A DNA stretch of 18,696 nucleotides. It comes from CAYJBH01 sp964370765. Lineage in GTDB: Bacteria; Bacillota; Clostridia; Oscillospirales; Ruminococcaceae. Under the pieces are notes generated by a model, which had not been told where the DNA came from, searched no databases, and was given only the letters and a program-made list of their open reading frames with translations. Positions 1 through 7,226 of this stretch are shown here, piece by piece. Each line of letters begins with the position of its first letter. Within the stretch, counting starts at the first letter, position 1. The stretch spans positions 1 to 18,696 of the forward strand of contig CAYJKW010000042.1 in the NCBI GenBank assembly GCA_964370765.1, written 5' to 3'. Made by a program: the position numbers and the translations under genes.

Positions 1-1201
1 CATGTTGTGAATCAGCGTATGCTATCAAATTCATCATATTGCGTACCGCATCGGCCGATCCCTTATAGCTTTCGGTGGGATACAATCCACGTTTACCAAG
101 TTGTGGTTCACATAGGCAGGTAACGCGATAGTTGTAGTTATATTCAAGTAGGCTTATCATCTCTTTATATACATCTAAACAACCCTGTAAGCCATCGGCA
201 GATATTAAATCAAGATTATCGGCAGACGTATGATACTCAGGATATTCGCTATATTTAGATCGCATTACCGAGCATACCGGAAGATCTACACCGGGTGCAT
301 TATACTGACGCTCATCAGACCCCCTTTGAAGATAGGAGTATGATATATACTGTGGGTGCATATGCATAAGAACATGCTTGGCAATACGGTCAGAAAGAGT
401 TTTACCACATCTTGATTCAAGGTATGAAAACACCCTATTATCCCCTACACAGGACACATTAAAACCCGCTTTAACATGCTGTTTCAAATAATCAAGGTTT
501 TGTGAAAGATAAGTTATAGAACCTATCGTCTCCGGTATAAATATAATACGGTAAGAATAGCGTGGATTGGGTATGCTTTTTATCCAGGCGGCAAGTGCTG
601 TTGTCATACATGGGCCGGATAATTCGTTATTCCCCATTGATGGGTGGCATACATAGGTGGATATAAATATCTCGTCCGTACTTTTACCCTTGATTAATAC
701 CTCGCCATAGGTTAAACTACCATCAAAAAGTTCGCTGTTTATATATACTCGGTAGCGGTCATTATCTAAAGACATTAGCTGGTTATGACTCATACAAAAT
801 GCACTACGCTCTTTGTAGTAGCTGGTAACATAGGGTATTAAATCGGGCTGTTCCGGTAGAGTGTACACCATTTTTTTTAGCTCGTCAAGCGAAACAACCT
901 TGTCGATCGGCGCACTATATCCAACTACATGAAGATTACATTTAGCGAAGTCAATTATGCGATTTCCTTGCATATCTTCGATATATGCCTCGTCAATACG
1001 CCATTCCTTGGGGACTGTCCAGTCAAAGACCTTTACACCGCTTTGAACCTCTTTTATGGTCATTTCCGGTATGTCCCTTTTTAATCTGTTAAGGGTTTCC
1101 CGTACTCCCACCCCTGTAATACTTCTGCAAAGCGGAAATAGTTCGCATGCAAGGGCATACATATCAATTTTATTATAATTTACAGTATCAAATTTACTCA
1201 T
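1..1201 (-). CDS. DUF4910/M28-like zinc aminopeptidase, partial (3' end beyond the left edge)
   Basis: An open frame of 400 codons runs from ATG 1201 to the left edge without a stop, so the C-terminus is missing. The N-terminus contains CRSITGVGVRETL, then VFDWTVPKEW and HVVGYS, a layout I recognise from DUF4910 aminopeptidase-like proteins. Candidate metal ligands follow the clan MH pattern: His186 in VCHPSMGNNELSGP (with a following acidic residue), Glu224 in PETIGS, the Asp in CVGDNR, and His324 in EYHTSADN. The family is thought to be zinc peptidases, often near polysaccharide or sugar-nucleotide genes; the substrate here is unknown. No signal peptide is visible, so it is probably cytoplasmic. 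It has its own promoter (1234-1262) and lies beyond a hairpin that ends the BMC operon, so it is probably not part of the microcompartment system. The Shine-Dalgarno (GGGC) is weak. Family assignment is fairly sure, function only general. Confidence 0.85.
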   Translation of the reverse strand, partial: MSKFDTVNYNKIDMYALACELFPLCRSITGVGVRETLNRLKRDIPEMTIKEVQSGVKVFDWTVPKEWRIDEAYIEDMQGNRIIDFAKCNLHVVGYSAPIDKVVSLDELKKMVYTLPEQPDLIPYVTSYYKERSAFCMSHNQLMSLDNDRYRVYINSELFDGSLTYGEVLIKGKSTDEIFISTYVCHPSMGNNELSGPCMTTALAAWIKSIPNPRYSYRIIFIPETIGSITYLSQNLDYLKQHVKAGFNVSCVGDNRVFSYLESRCGKTLSDRIAKHVLMHMHPQYISYSYLQRGSDERQYNAPGVDLPVCSVMRSKYSEYPEYHTSADNLDLISADGLQGCLDVYKEMISLLEYNYNYRVTCLCEPQLGKRGLYPTESYKGSADAVRNMMNLIAYADSQH

Positions 1202-1233
1202 AATAATGCCCGTTAAAAGTTAATAATGCTAAT

Positions 1234-1262
1234 ATTATATCAGATGAGAACAATTTTTACAA
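1234..1262 (-). promoter_or_regulatory. Promoter of the DUF4910 aminopeptidase gene
   Basis: On the minus strand a TTGTAA -35 element (1257-1262) is separated by 17 bp from a perfect TATAAT -10 element (1234-1239). TGA precedes the -10, giving an extended -10. The predicted start lies about 25-30 nt upstream of the ATG at 1201. The promoter sits between the operon's terminal hairpin and the aminopeptidase gene, which supports separate transcription. Confidence 0.7.
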
Positions 1263-1283
1263 GTATGGTAATTGGTGCAAAGC

Positions 1284-1312
1284 ATAAGGGTAACCTTAGC
1301 GGTTACCCTTAT
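1284..1312 (-). terminator. Hairpin terminator at the end of the BMC operon
   Basis: A perfect 12-bp inverted repeat (ATAAGGGTAACC / GGTTACCCTTAT) with a 5-nt loop begins immediately after the alcohol dehydrogenase stop codon at 1314. It lies before the promoter of the next leftward gene. The U-tract on the minus strand is weak (TTATGCTTTG), so efficiency is uncertain. It could also act as a 3'-end stabilising stem. Confidence 0.6.
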
Positions 1313-1313
1313 C

Positions 1314-2599
1314 TTAAAATATTGGTGTAATCTTGGATAGCAGCTCCTTTAAATCCTCTGTGTTTACTGGCCTTGGATTTGTAGGAGTACAGGCATCCGC
1401 TAGTGCAGCCTTTGCTATGTCATCCCGTGCTTCCTTAACCTTTTCAGGGTCTAATCCGGCCTGTTTAAAGTTTGCCGGAATACCAAAAGAGCGTTCCATA
1501 TCTTTTATTAAACGTATTAGATTATTAACAGCAATTGTTGTGTTGTAGAAAGGTAGCCCAACAAGCTTTGCAATTCTTTGATATTTATTAGCAGTAACTG
1601 TAGGTTCCTTAGTACCAAGATTTGCATTAAACTGCATAACATATGGCAAAATAATTGCATTTGTTCTACCATGTGGTAGATGAAATCTTCCACCTATAGA
1701 GTGTGCAATACTATGTGTAATACCAAGTCCGGCGGTGTTGAATGCCATACCGGCAAGGCAGGATGCGTTATGCACCTTCTCTCTTGCAAGTAGGTCGTTA
1801 CCATCTGCATAGGCCATAGGCAAGAACTTACAAAGCAGNNNNNNNNNNNNNNNNNNNNNNNNNNNNNNNNNNNNNNNNNNNNNNNNNNNNNNNNNNNNNN
1901 NNNNNNNNNNNNNNNNNNNNNNNNNNNNNNNNNNNNNNTTGCAAGTAGGTCGTTACCATCTGCATAGGCCATAGGCAAGAACTTACAAAGCAGCGTAATT
2001 GCCTTTTCAGCAAGTGCATCCGAAAAATCTGAAGCATTAATCGAAACATATGCCTCAAGCGCATGAGTAAGTGCATCCATGCCAGTGTCAGCTGTGATGG
2101 AAGGTGGTGCTGATACTACAAGCTCAGGATCAAGTATTGCAACCATAGGTTCCAGCTTCTCACTTACAAGGGGGTATTTAACACCCTCTTCTGCATTTGT
2201 GATAACAGAAAACTTTGTAACCTCTGAACCGGTTCCACTTGTTGTGGGTATAGCATAGCATTCCTCTATTTGGATATAATCCATCTGGGATGCCATCTCA
2301 CGTATTGCTTTTGCAGCGTCAATAACCGAACCGCCACCAACGGCTATCATAACCTCGGCCTTACAGGCTGTAAGAAAACGAATGCCATGTGCCACAACCT
2401 CTATCGGAGGATCCGGAACAATGTCTGAAAAAACATGAACCTCACAATCACCGAGATGCGCTGCGACCTTGTCTACCGTTCCTGATTTTAACATAAACTT
2501 GTCACAGACCATTAACACTCGTTTACCGCTTATCTCGCCAAGACGGTCAAGTGCATGTGATCCGAAATAGACATTTGTGCTGATGTTAAATTTTTTCAT
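1314..2599 (-). CDS. Iron-containing alcohol dehydrogenase (PduQ/EutG-like), interrupted by an assembly gap
   Basis: Reduces acetaldehyde to ethanol with NADH, regenerating NAD+ for the aldehyde dehydrogenase inside the microcompartment. The upstream part has the NAD-binding GGGSVIDAAK motif, then PTTSGTGSEVT and the metal region ADTGMDALTHALEAY. The downstream part has GITHSIAHSIGG and FHLPHGRTNAI, which supply the remaining iron-ligand histidines of the Fe-ADH family. The frame is broken at 1839-1938 by 100 Ns flanked by identical 55-bp copies. Removing the Ns and one copy (155 bp) joins both parts in frame as ...LPMAYADGNDLLA-REKVHNAS... and gives 376 residues, a normal family length. The gene is therefore probably intact and only looks split. 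Start ATG 2599 has AAGGACTTAT upstream. It is the last gene of the operon and is separated from the shell gene before it by 85 bp containing a hairpin. PduQ-like and EutG-like assignments cannot be told apart here. Confidence 0.93.
1784..1838. repeat. Left copy of the 55-bp contig overlap
   Basis: Identical to 1939-1993 on the other side of the N gap. It encodes part of the alcohol dehydrogenase (MAYADGNDLLA region). A contig overlap of this size fits a de Bruijn graph k-mer and is unlikely to be a biological repeat. Confidence 0.93.
1839..1938. other. Assembly gap (100 Ns)
   Basis: Exactly 100 Ns, a conventional placeholder for a scaffold gap of unknown size. The 55 bases on its left (1784-1838) are repeated exactly on its right (1939-1993), so the two contigs most likely overlap and no sequence is missing. 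Confidence 0.97.
1939..1993. repeat. Right copy of the 55-bp contig overlap
   Basis: Identical to 1784-1838. Collapsing the two copies and deleting the Ns restores one continuous alcohol dehydrogenase reading frame. Confidence 0.93.
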
Positions 2600-2634
2600 A
2601 TAAGTCCTTTACTTTATATTTTTGCATAGCCAAC

Positions 2635-2664
2635 CAAAAGGTGCGAATATAGAAGCACCTTTTG
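2635..2664 (-). terminator. Intra-operon hairpin between the BMC-H gene and the alcohol dehydrogenase gene
   Basis: A perfect 10-bp inverted repeat, CAAAAGGTGC / GCACCTTTTG, with a 10-nt loop. It lies in the 85-bp space between the BMC-H stop (2685) and the ADH start (2599). The stem has a GC core with A and T arms, as in intrinsic terminators, but the T-run is short and interrupted by GG. It may be a partial terminator or an mRNA processing/stability element that sets shell protein above ADH. Confidence 0.45.
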
Positions 2665-2684
2665 ATATAGGCATTGGGCTTTTA

Positions 2685-2969
2685 TTAAGCCTTTGGTGCC
2701 GGTAGAATATCCTCAACCTCTGCATGAGGACGCGGTATAACATGTACCGAAACAAGTTCGCCAACACGTTGTGCAGCAGCTGCACCTGCATCTGTAGCAG
2801 CCTTAACAGCACCTACATCGCCTCTAACCATAACGGTTACAAGGCCCCCGCCACCATGCTCTTTACCTACAAGGTAAACGTTTGCGGCCTTAACCATAGC
2901 ATCGGCAGCCTCGATTGCGCCTACTAAGCCTTTTGTCTCAATCATTCCAAGTGCTTCGTTCTTAGTCAT
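2685..2969 (-). CDS. Canonical BMC-H hexameric shell protein (PduA/EutM-like)
   Basis: A 94-residue single BMC-domain protein that should form the hexameric tiles making up most of the shell facets. It opens with ALGMIETKGLVGAIEAADAM, has the pore loop KEHGGGGL (about residues 36-43), then VRGDVGAVKAATDAG, and ends with the strand VHVIPRPH. The glycine-rich pore is typical of shell proteins that pass small polar substrates such as choline, ethanol or acetate. It is the most canonical BMC-H in the locus and may be the major shell protein. Start ATG 2969 follows a good GGAGG at 7-8 nt. It is preceded by pduL with about 40 bp between them and followed by a hairpin. Confidence 0.96.
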   Translation of the reverse strand: MTKNEALGMIETKGLVGAIEAADAMVKAANVYLVGKEHGGGGLVTVMVRGDVGAVKAATDAGAAAAQRVGELVSVHVIPRPHAEVEDILPAPKA

Positions 2970-3009
2970 TTTTATTTCCTCCAGATTTTAATTTTTATAT
3001 AATAATGTT

Positions 3010-3675
3010 TTATCTAACAATATTAACTGTTGTTTTTGAGGTTACACCCATTGCATTTGCCTCCTCGGTATCAAGGTGGCATTCAAGACCTGATGAATCA
3101 TTTGCCCTTACAACCACATTTGAAAAAATACCGCCACGCTCACCACATACCTTGATATCTACAATCTCACCATCGTATGTGCCAAGGTTTTTTGCATCCT
3201 GTAGTGTCATATGTATATGCCTTTGGGCAACTATTAAACCCTGTGCTGTCTGTGTAGACCCCTTGGGACCTATTATTGTTATTCCGGGTGAACCGGCAAG
3301 GTCTCCGGATTGTCTTGCTGCGGCAGTAATTCCAAGCTTAAAGCAGTCCCCGGCCAATATTTCGACCTGCGTTTGTGGTCTTGTAGGGCCTAACACCCGT
3401 ACCTTTTCTATAGCACCCGTAGGACCACAGATTGTTACAGTCTCTTTACAGGCATACTGCCCAGGTTGAGAGAGATCTTTTGTTGGGGTAAGCTTATACC
3501 CGATGCCAAAAATAGTCTCTAAGTCCTGTTGCGATAGATGTAGATGCCGATTAGAAATCCCTACCGGAATATCATTATTTGTCTGGTTTGTTGCCGCGGT
3601 CGATTGTTCGTTAGAGATAGCTTCAACAGCCTCAAGCAATAACCGTAATAAAGAATCATAATTTTGTTCTGACAT
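3010..3675 (-). CDS. pduL: Phosphate propanoyl/acetyltransferase, PduL family
   Basis: Converts acetyl-CoA and phosphate into acetyl phosphate and CoA, recycling CoA inside the compartment. The 221-residue protein shows the two zinc-binding histidine motifs of PduL, SNRHLHLS (His44, His46) and AQRHIHMT (His153, His155), plus a later ECHLDTEEAN (His200). The first ~20 residues (NYDSLLRLLLEAVEAIS) form a likely amphipathic helix, followed by a Ser/Thr/Gln/Asn-rich linker to about residue 35. That is the usual arrangement of an N-terminal encapsulation peptide in microcompartment PduLs. Start ATG 3675 lies 3 bp beyond the stop of the upstream aldehyde dehydrogenase, so the two are probably translationally coupled. 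No acetate kinase gene follows. Confidence 0.96.
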   Translation of the reverse strand: MSEQNYDSLLRLLLEAVEAISNEQSTAATNQTNNDIPVGISNRHLHLSQQDLETIFGIGYKLTPTKDLSQPGQYACKETVTICGPTGAIEKVRVLGPTRPQTQVEILAGDCFKLGITAAARQSGDLAGSPGITIIGPKGSTQTAQGLIVAQRHIHMTLQDAKNLGTYDGEIVDIKVCGERGGIFSNVVVRANDSSGLECHLDTEEANAMGVTSKTTVNIVR

Positions 3676-3678
3676 TGC

Positions 3679-5319
3679 CTACCCTTTCTCTGTGTTAGCA
3701 AAAGCCTTGATCATAGCTTTAAGCTGTTCCAGGTCAAGCGGGATATCGGAGCTGGAAACGCCACTTAATGTGTTAGTATGTGGGACATTTGCTGTATGTA
3801 CATACTCGGTTGTTCCGCTTATACTGGCATAGTCCGATGGGGAAAGATGGACTTTTCTCACTACCTTGTTTGCGCTTGGGTTAACAGCTGTAGCTGTTGT
3901 TACTACAGCCGATAAATTGCCAAGTTCAGGGTAGTTGAATGTTGGATCATCCTGTGCTAGTGTGGAACACTCCAGTAATCCATAAGCAACACGTTTTTTG
4001 TTAATTAGATGTAATGGTGTTACATTTTCTGAAACAGAGCTACCGCCCCATGTTCCGCAACCAAGTGTAAAGGATGGCATCAAGCCTGTGCTAGCTCCGG
4101 TACCGCCCTGTGCACTTCCTGTATTTACAAGTATCCTTGATGCCGGTTTTCTTGCAAACTCTAAAACAATATTTCTATCCTCGGTATGTAGGCTCATTGT
4201 GTGCCCAATACCGTTTTGTAGTAGTTTTATGCTAAGCTCACAAGCCTCCTGCCAATTTTTAACAACGTAAAAACCTAAAACAGTTGTTAATTTTTCGTAT
4301 GAAAGTGAGTAGCCTTTACCTACACCATCTTGCGCACCTATTAAAACCTTAGTGCCTTGAGGAACACTAAAACCTGCAGCATCAGCAATGTACTGTGCAG
4401 CCTTACCAACAAACTTGCCGTTCATTGTATGACCATCTGCCTTGAAAAGAAGTTTTATAACTTTATTTGTTTCTTCGGCAGTCATAAAGTAGCCGCCTTG
4501 GTGCTTAAACTCACTAATGACTGCATCTTTATTACACTCTTCACAGATTATGGATTGTTCCGATGCACAGATTGTACCGAAATCGAATGTTTTGCTTGCG
4601 ATGATATTTTTTACTGCCTGTGTTACATTAGCAGTTCTTTCGATATATGCAGGTGAGTTACCTGCTCCTACACCGAGTGCCGGCTTACCTGAGCTATAGG
4701 CAGCCTTAACCATACCGGGGCCACCGGTTGCAATTATCATCTTAACCTCGGCGGCTTTCATAAGTTCGTTAGTGGCGCACATTGTAGGCATTGTAACACA
4801 ACCAATGATATTTGCCGGTGCACCTGCTGATACAGCCGCATCAAGCATTATTTCTGCTGCTTTAATAGTGCACTTTGCAGCCGATGGATGGGGAGAAAAT
4901 ACAATCGCATTGCGGGACTTTATGGCAATAATAGCCTTAAATATTGTTGTTGATGTAGGGTTGGTGGAGGGAATAATTCCCATTAAAAGTCCAACCGGCT
5001 CTGCAACGGTTATTATCTTGTTTATCGTATCCTCTTCAACTATGCCAACCGTTTTCATTGACTTGATACTATCGTATAGCTTTACAGAGGCAAGGTGGTT
5101 TTTATAAGTTTTATCTTGTACATTACCAAAACCGGTCTCCTCGACTGCCATCTTAGCAAGCATGACCGCATTTGCTTTAGCTGCGGCTACCATATTGCAA
5201 ACGATCTTGTCAATCTGCTCCTCGCTATAGCTTGCGATAAGCTCGGTTGCAATATTTCCTAATCGAGCAAGATCGCGAGCTTGCTGGACAGACTGTAGAT
5301 CATAGTCCATATTTCCCAT
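3679..5319 (-). CDS. CoA-acylating aldehyde dehydrogenase (EutE/PduP-like), catalytically intact, with C-terminal encapsulation peptide
   Basis: Oxidises the acetaldehyde released by CutC to acetyl-CoA with NAD+. The 546-residue protein has the oxyanion asparagine in IPSTNPTST (Asn120), the motif KSRNAIVFSPHP, the glycine-rich GVGAGNSPAYIERTAN, and the catalytic cysteine in GTICASEQS (Cys251). Near the C-terminus it has the conserved LGCGTWGGSSVSENV. It is longer than EutE or PduP (about 460 residues) because of a C-terminal tail: a linker of ~60 residues rich in Ser, Thr and Val, ending in the amphipathic helix LDLEQLKAMIKAF, which looks like a GRM-type encapsulation peptide. Start ATG 5319 is preceded by a strong AGGAGG at 7 nt. 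This is the active paralogue; the homologue at 14984-16468 lacks the key residues. Confidence 0.96.
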   Translation of the reverse strand: MGNMDYDLQSVQQARDLARLGNIATELIASYSEEQIDKIVCNMVAAAKANAVMLAKMAVEETGFGNVQDKTYKNHLASVKLYDSIKSMKTVGIVEEDTINKIITVAEPVGLLMGIIPSTNPTSTTIFKAIIAIKSRNAIVFSPHPSAAKCTIKAAEIMLDAAVSAGAPANIIGCVTMPTMCATNELMKAAEVKMIIATGGPGMVKAAYSSGKPALGVGAGNSPAYIERTANVTQAVKNIIASKTFDFGTICASEQSIICEECNKDAVISEFKHQGGYFMTAEETNKVIKLLFKADGHTMNGKFVGKAAQYIADAAGFSVPQGTKVLIGAQDGVGKGYSLSYEKLTTVLGFYVVKNWQEACELSIKLLQNGIGHTMSLHTEDRNIVLEFARKPASRILVNTGSAQGGTGASTGLMPSFTLGCGTWGGSSVSENVTPLHLINKKRVAYGLLECSTLAQDDPTFNYPELGNLSAVVTTATAVNPSANKVVRKVHLSPSDYASISGTTEYVHTANVPHTNTLSGVSSSDIPLDLEQLKAMIKAFANTEKG

Positions 5320-5346
5320 AGTTACACCTCCTAATTTGTATTATAA

Positions 5347-6000
5347 TTATTGAATTATATTATTGTTTTTATAGTAGCTTCCAAATTCTGAAAGTAATTT
5401 AGACTTGTTGGATTTTGCAAGCTCACGTCCATTAATGCCAAAGTTATCTATATCTCTTGCGAGAGATCTAAGCTCTACTACCTTTATTCCATTTAAAATC
5501 TGCAATGTTTTATCCATTCCATTTTGTTTTATGGTGCGTTCGAGCTCAGTTTTATTGGTTGGTATAACCTCTAAAGTTGCTGTTTGTACGTTTTCCTTTT
5601 TTAAATCAGCCTTTATTGGAAATTTCTTTTTCTGCTCGGACTTTACCGGTGGAGTTTGTTTTGGTCCGCCCTGTGGCTCATCATCATTGCTGTTGGATTT
5701 CTTATTAAAGGGCCAATCTTCGTTAAAGGATGGTTCAATTATACCGGAAATATTATCGATAGGGCGAGCAATTACATGTTTTGTTACAAGTAAGTTATCC
5801 CCCAACTTATTAATCGATGCCGCTGCAGCATCAACTGATGCTGTTACGGCTGCAACATCGCCTGCAACTGTTATTGTTACATTACCCCCACCAACAATAG
5901 TTTTTTCCAGTAGACGTACATCGGCTACCTTTAGCATTACATCGGCACCTTCAATTGCCGCTATGAGCCCTCTTGTCTCTATCATTCCAATTGAATCCAT
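5347..6000 (-). CDS. BMC-H shell protein with long linker and SAP/Rho_N-like C-terminal domain
   Basis: 217 residues, about twice a normal BMC-H. Residues 1-88 are a BMC domain (SIGMIETRGLIAAIEGADVM, pore loop EKTIVGGGN, VAGDVAAVTASVDAA, VIARP). Residues ~89-170 are a charged, Pro/Lys/Asn-rich linker without clear structure. Residues ~171-208 contain VVELRSLARDI, FGINGRELAKSNKSKLL, which resembles a helix-extended-loop-helix domain of the SAP/Rho_N type (ELR-LA...GI.G...K..L). EutK-type shell proteins also carry a C-terminal putative nucleic-acid-binding domain, but of a different fold. The tail may bind nucleic acid, tether cargo or anchor the compartment; this is inference. Start ATG 6000 follows GGGAGG at 8 nt. 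It lies between the EutQ-like gene and the active aldehyde dehydrogenase. Confidence 0.9.
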   Translation of the reverse strand: MDSIGMIETRGLIAAIEGADVMLKVADVRLLEKTIVGGGNVTITVAGDVAAVTASVDAAAASINKLGDNLLVTKHVIARPIDNISGIIEPSFNEDWPFNKKSNSNDDEPQGGPKQTPPVKSEQKKKFPIKADLKKENVQTATLEVIPTNKTELERTIKQNGMDKTLQILNGIKVVELRSLARDIDNFGINGRELAKSNKSKLLSEFGSYYKNNNIIQ

Positions 6001-6029
6001 ACAACTAGCCTCCCATACCTAATATATCT

Positions 6030-6653
6030 TTAACGCTTAGCATAAAAAATCTTAACCTTATCCAGCGATCCCAGTATAACAGATGTGCCTTTTTTAAATG
6101 AAAGTATATCGCCGGCAGTTGCAATAAATGACTTGCCTTTATTCTCTATTCTTAAACTACCATCTATCACATATAAAAATTCTTCACAGGGTGTGGTCCA
6201 AGAAAAATTACAATCCTCAATCGTCAAAAGCCCAATATTAGTATCAGACCCATCCTTTTTTCCGAAAAGCTCACTGTAAAATACCTTGTTAGCCGGGTTT
6301 CCGGTGTCCAATTGCTGAAATTTTACGGTGTTACCACGAATTAACTTAATCTTGCCATCGTCGTCACCTTCGCAGATATATGGTATATCCATTAAACCGG
6401 AAAGTGCTACCAATATATCCGAAGATCCGCTTGCAGCTAATAGCTTGCTAACTGCATTATAAATCAAATCGGCATCAATTGCCCCGACATTGTCAGCTGG
6501 TGGACTAATCGGGTTGTCGCACAGTTCAATACCGGCCTGCCTAGCCATATCTCTTGCATAGGGCGTTATCAATGTGTTGTTATCTACATTAATAACTTTG
6601 GTGCCGGCTGTAATTGCAGCAGCAATATCTTCTGCACTAATTAATTTTTTCAA
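6030..6653 (-). CDS. eutQ: EutQ-like cupin protein
   Basis: 207 residues. The N-terminal segment (KKLISAEDIAAAITAG..., LITPYARDMARQAGIEL) matches the leader of EutQ proteins. The C-terminal half (about 100-205) is a cupin-type beta barrel, with CEEFLYVIDGSLRIENKGK and AGDILSFKKGTSVILGS. In Salmonella, EutQ has been reported to have acetate kinase activity and to be needed for ethanolamine growth under anoxic conditions. Here it could convert PduL-made acetyl phosphate to acetate and ATP, which is attractive because no ackA-type gene is present; that role is inferred. The start is TTG 6653, chosen because a long purine-rich SD (GAGGAGAGGTG, 6660-6670) sits 6 nt upstream and no ATG fits the conserved N-terminus. 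Confidence 0.9.
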   Translation of the reverse strand: MKKLISAEDIAAAITAGTKVINVDNNTLITPYARDMARQAGIELCDNPISPPADNVGAIDADLIYNAVSKLLAASGSSDILVALSGLMDIPYICEGDDDGKIKLIRGNTVKFQQLDTGNPANKVFYSELFGKKDGSDTNIGLLTIEDCNFSWTTPCEEFLYVIDGSLRIENKGKSFIATAGDILSFKKGTSVILGSLDKVKIFYAKR

Positions 6654-6659
6654 CTATGT

Positions 6660-6670
6660 CACCTCTCCTC
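6660..6670 (-). promoter_or_regulatory. Ribosome binding site fixing the TTG start of the EutQ-like gene
   Basis: GAGGAGAGGTG on the minus strand, 6 nt before TTG 6653. No in-frame ATG occurs near the conserved N-terminus, so this site supports the TTG start. Confidence 0.75.
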
Positions 6671-6677
6671 AATAGAA

Positions 6678-7226
6678 TTATAGTAGGCTTTCAAGCAGCT
6701 GCCTTGATGGGGATGGTATTATCTCTGCATTTACTATTAGTCCTTTACCTTTTGCAGCTTCAAGTCCGGCGGCTGTGCCAGATTCTACTGCGGCAACATC
6801 ACCTGTGTAGGTAAAGTATGATTTGCCACCAAGTCCATTACCCAACCGAAGTTCGATTGGTTCAAGATCGGCAGTCTTTAAAATCTGGTCGGCACTAATT
6901 ATCATTGTTGCAAGTGAGAAAGACTCCATTATTCCAACCGCCTGAATGCTGTCCGGCATAGTTGCACAGGTAATTGCAGGGAAAATTCTTCTATCAACAT
7001 TTGGGATAATAATAGAATCGACATAGAATTCATCGGCTAAAGTCTCGCCAATTTTAACAGAGTTATCTACTGCAGCAACATCACCATGCACTATAGCGAT
7101 ATATTTACCAGGACAGGTTGATGCCACCGTGACAACCTCGACATCTGCTGTTTTTAACATCTGATCGGCTGCATATATACCCCTTGCTATGCTATTAAAC
7201 TCAACCATTCCTATTGCAATAATCAT
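6678..7226 (-). CDS. pduT: PduT-like tandem-BMC (BMC-T) shell protein with Fe-S pore cysteine
   Basis: 182 residues with two consecutive BMC domains (from AIGMVEFNSIARGIYAADQM and AVGIMESFSLATMIISADQI), so it should form pseudohexameric trimers. The first-domain pore loop is ASTCPGKY, with cysteine at residue 38. This is the same position as Cys38 of PduT, where three cysteines of the trimer coordinate a [4Fe-4S] cluster in the central pore. The start overlaps the stop of the PduS-like gene by 4 bp (ATGA), so the two are translationally coupled. PduS and PduT are known partners that are proposed to move electrons across the shell. Which electrons it carries in a choline system, which needs no B12 reduction, is open. 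Confidence 0.95.
   Translation of the reverse strand: MIIAIGMVEFNSIARGIYAADQMLKTADVEVVTVASTCPGKYIAIVHGDVAAVDNSVKIGETLADEFYVDSIIIPNVDRRIFPAITCATMPDSIQAVGIMESFSLATMIISADQILKTADLEPIELRLGNGLGGKSYFTYTGDVAAVESGTAAGLEAAKGKGLIVNAEIIPSPSRQLLESLL

Noticed and set aside
1784..1993. Repeat flanking the N gap as a mobile element target duplication
   Set aside because: 55 bp is far too long for a target duplication, the gap is exactly 100 Ns, and joining the copies restores a normal gene.
1828..2076. Frames running through the N gap as separate small proteins
   Set aside because: They contain translated Ns and continue in a wrong frame caused by the 155-bp insertion artefact.
3005..3469. Plus-strand open frame (154 codons) opposite pduL
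   Set aside because: It overlaps the conserved zinc motifs of PduL on the other strand and resembles no protein; it is a shadow frame.
5405..6022. Long plus-strand open frame (205 codons) opposite the tailed BMC-H gene
   Set aside because: It is antisense to a clear BMC domain with a good SD. The predicted product is a Ser/Thr-rich mirror of the alanine-rich shell gene with no recognisable family and no SD.
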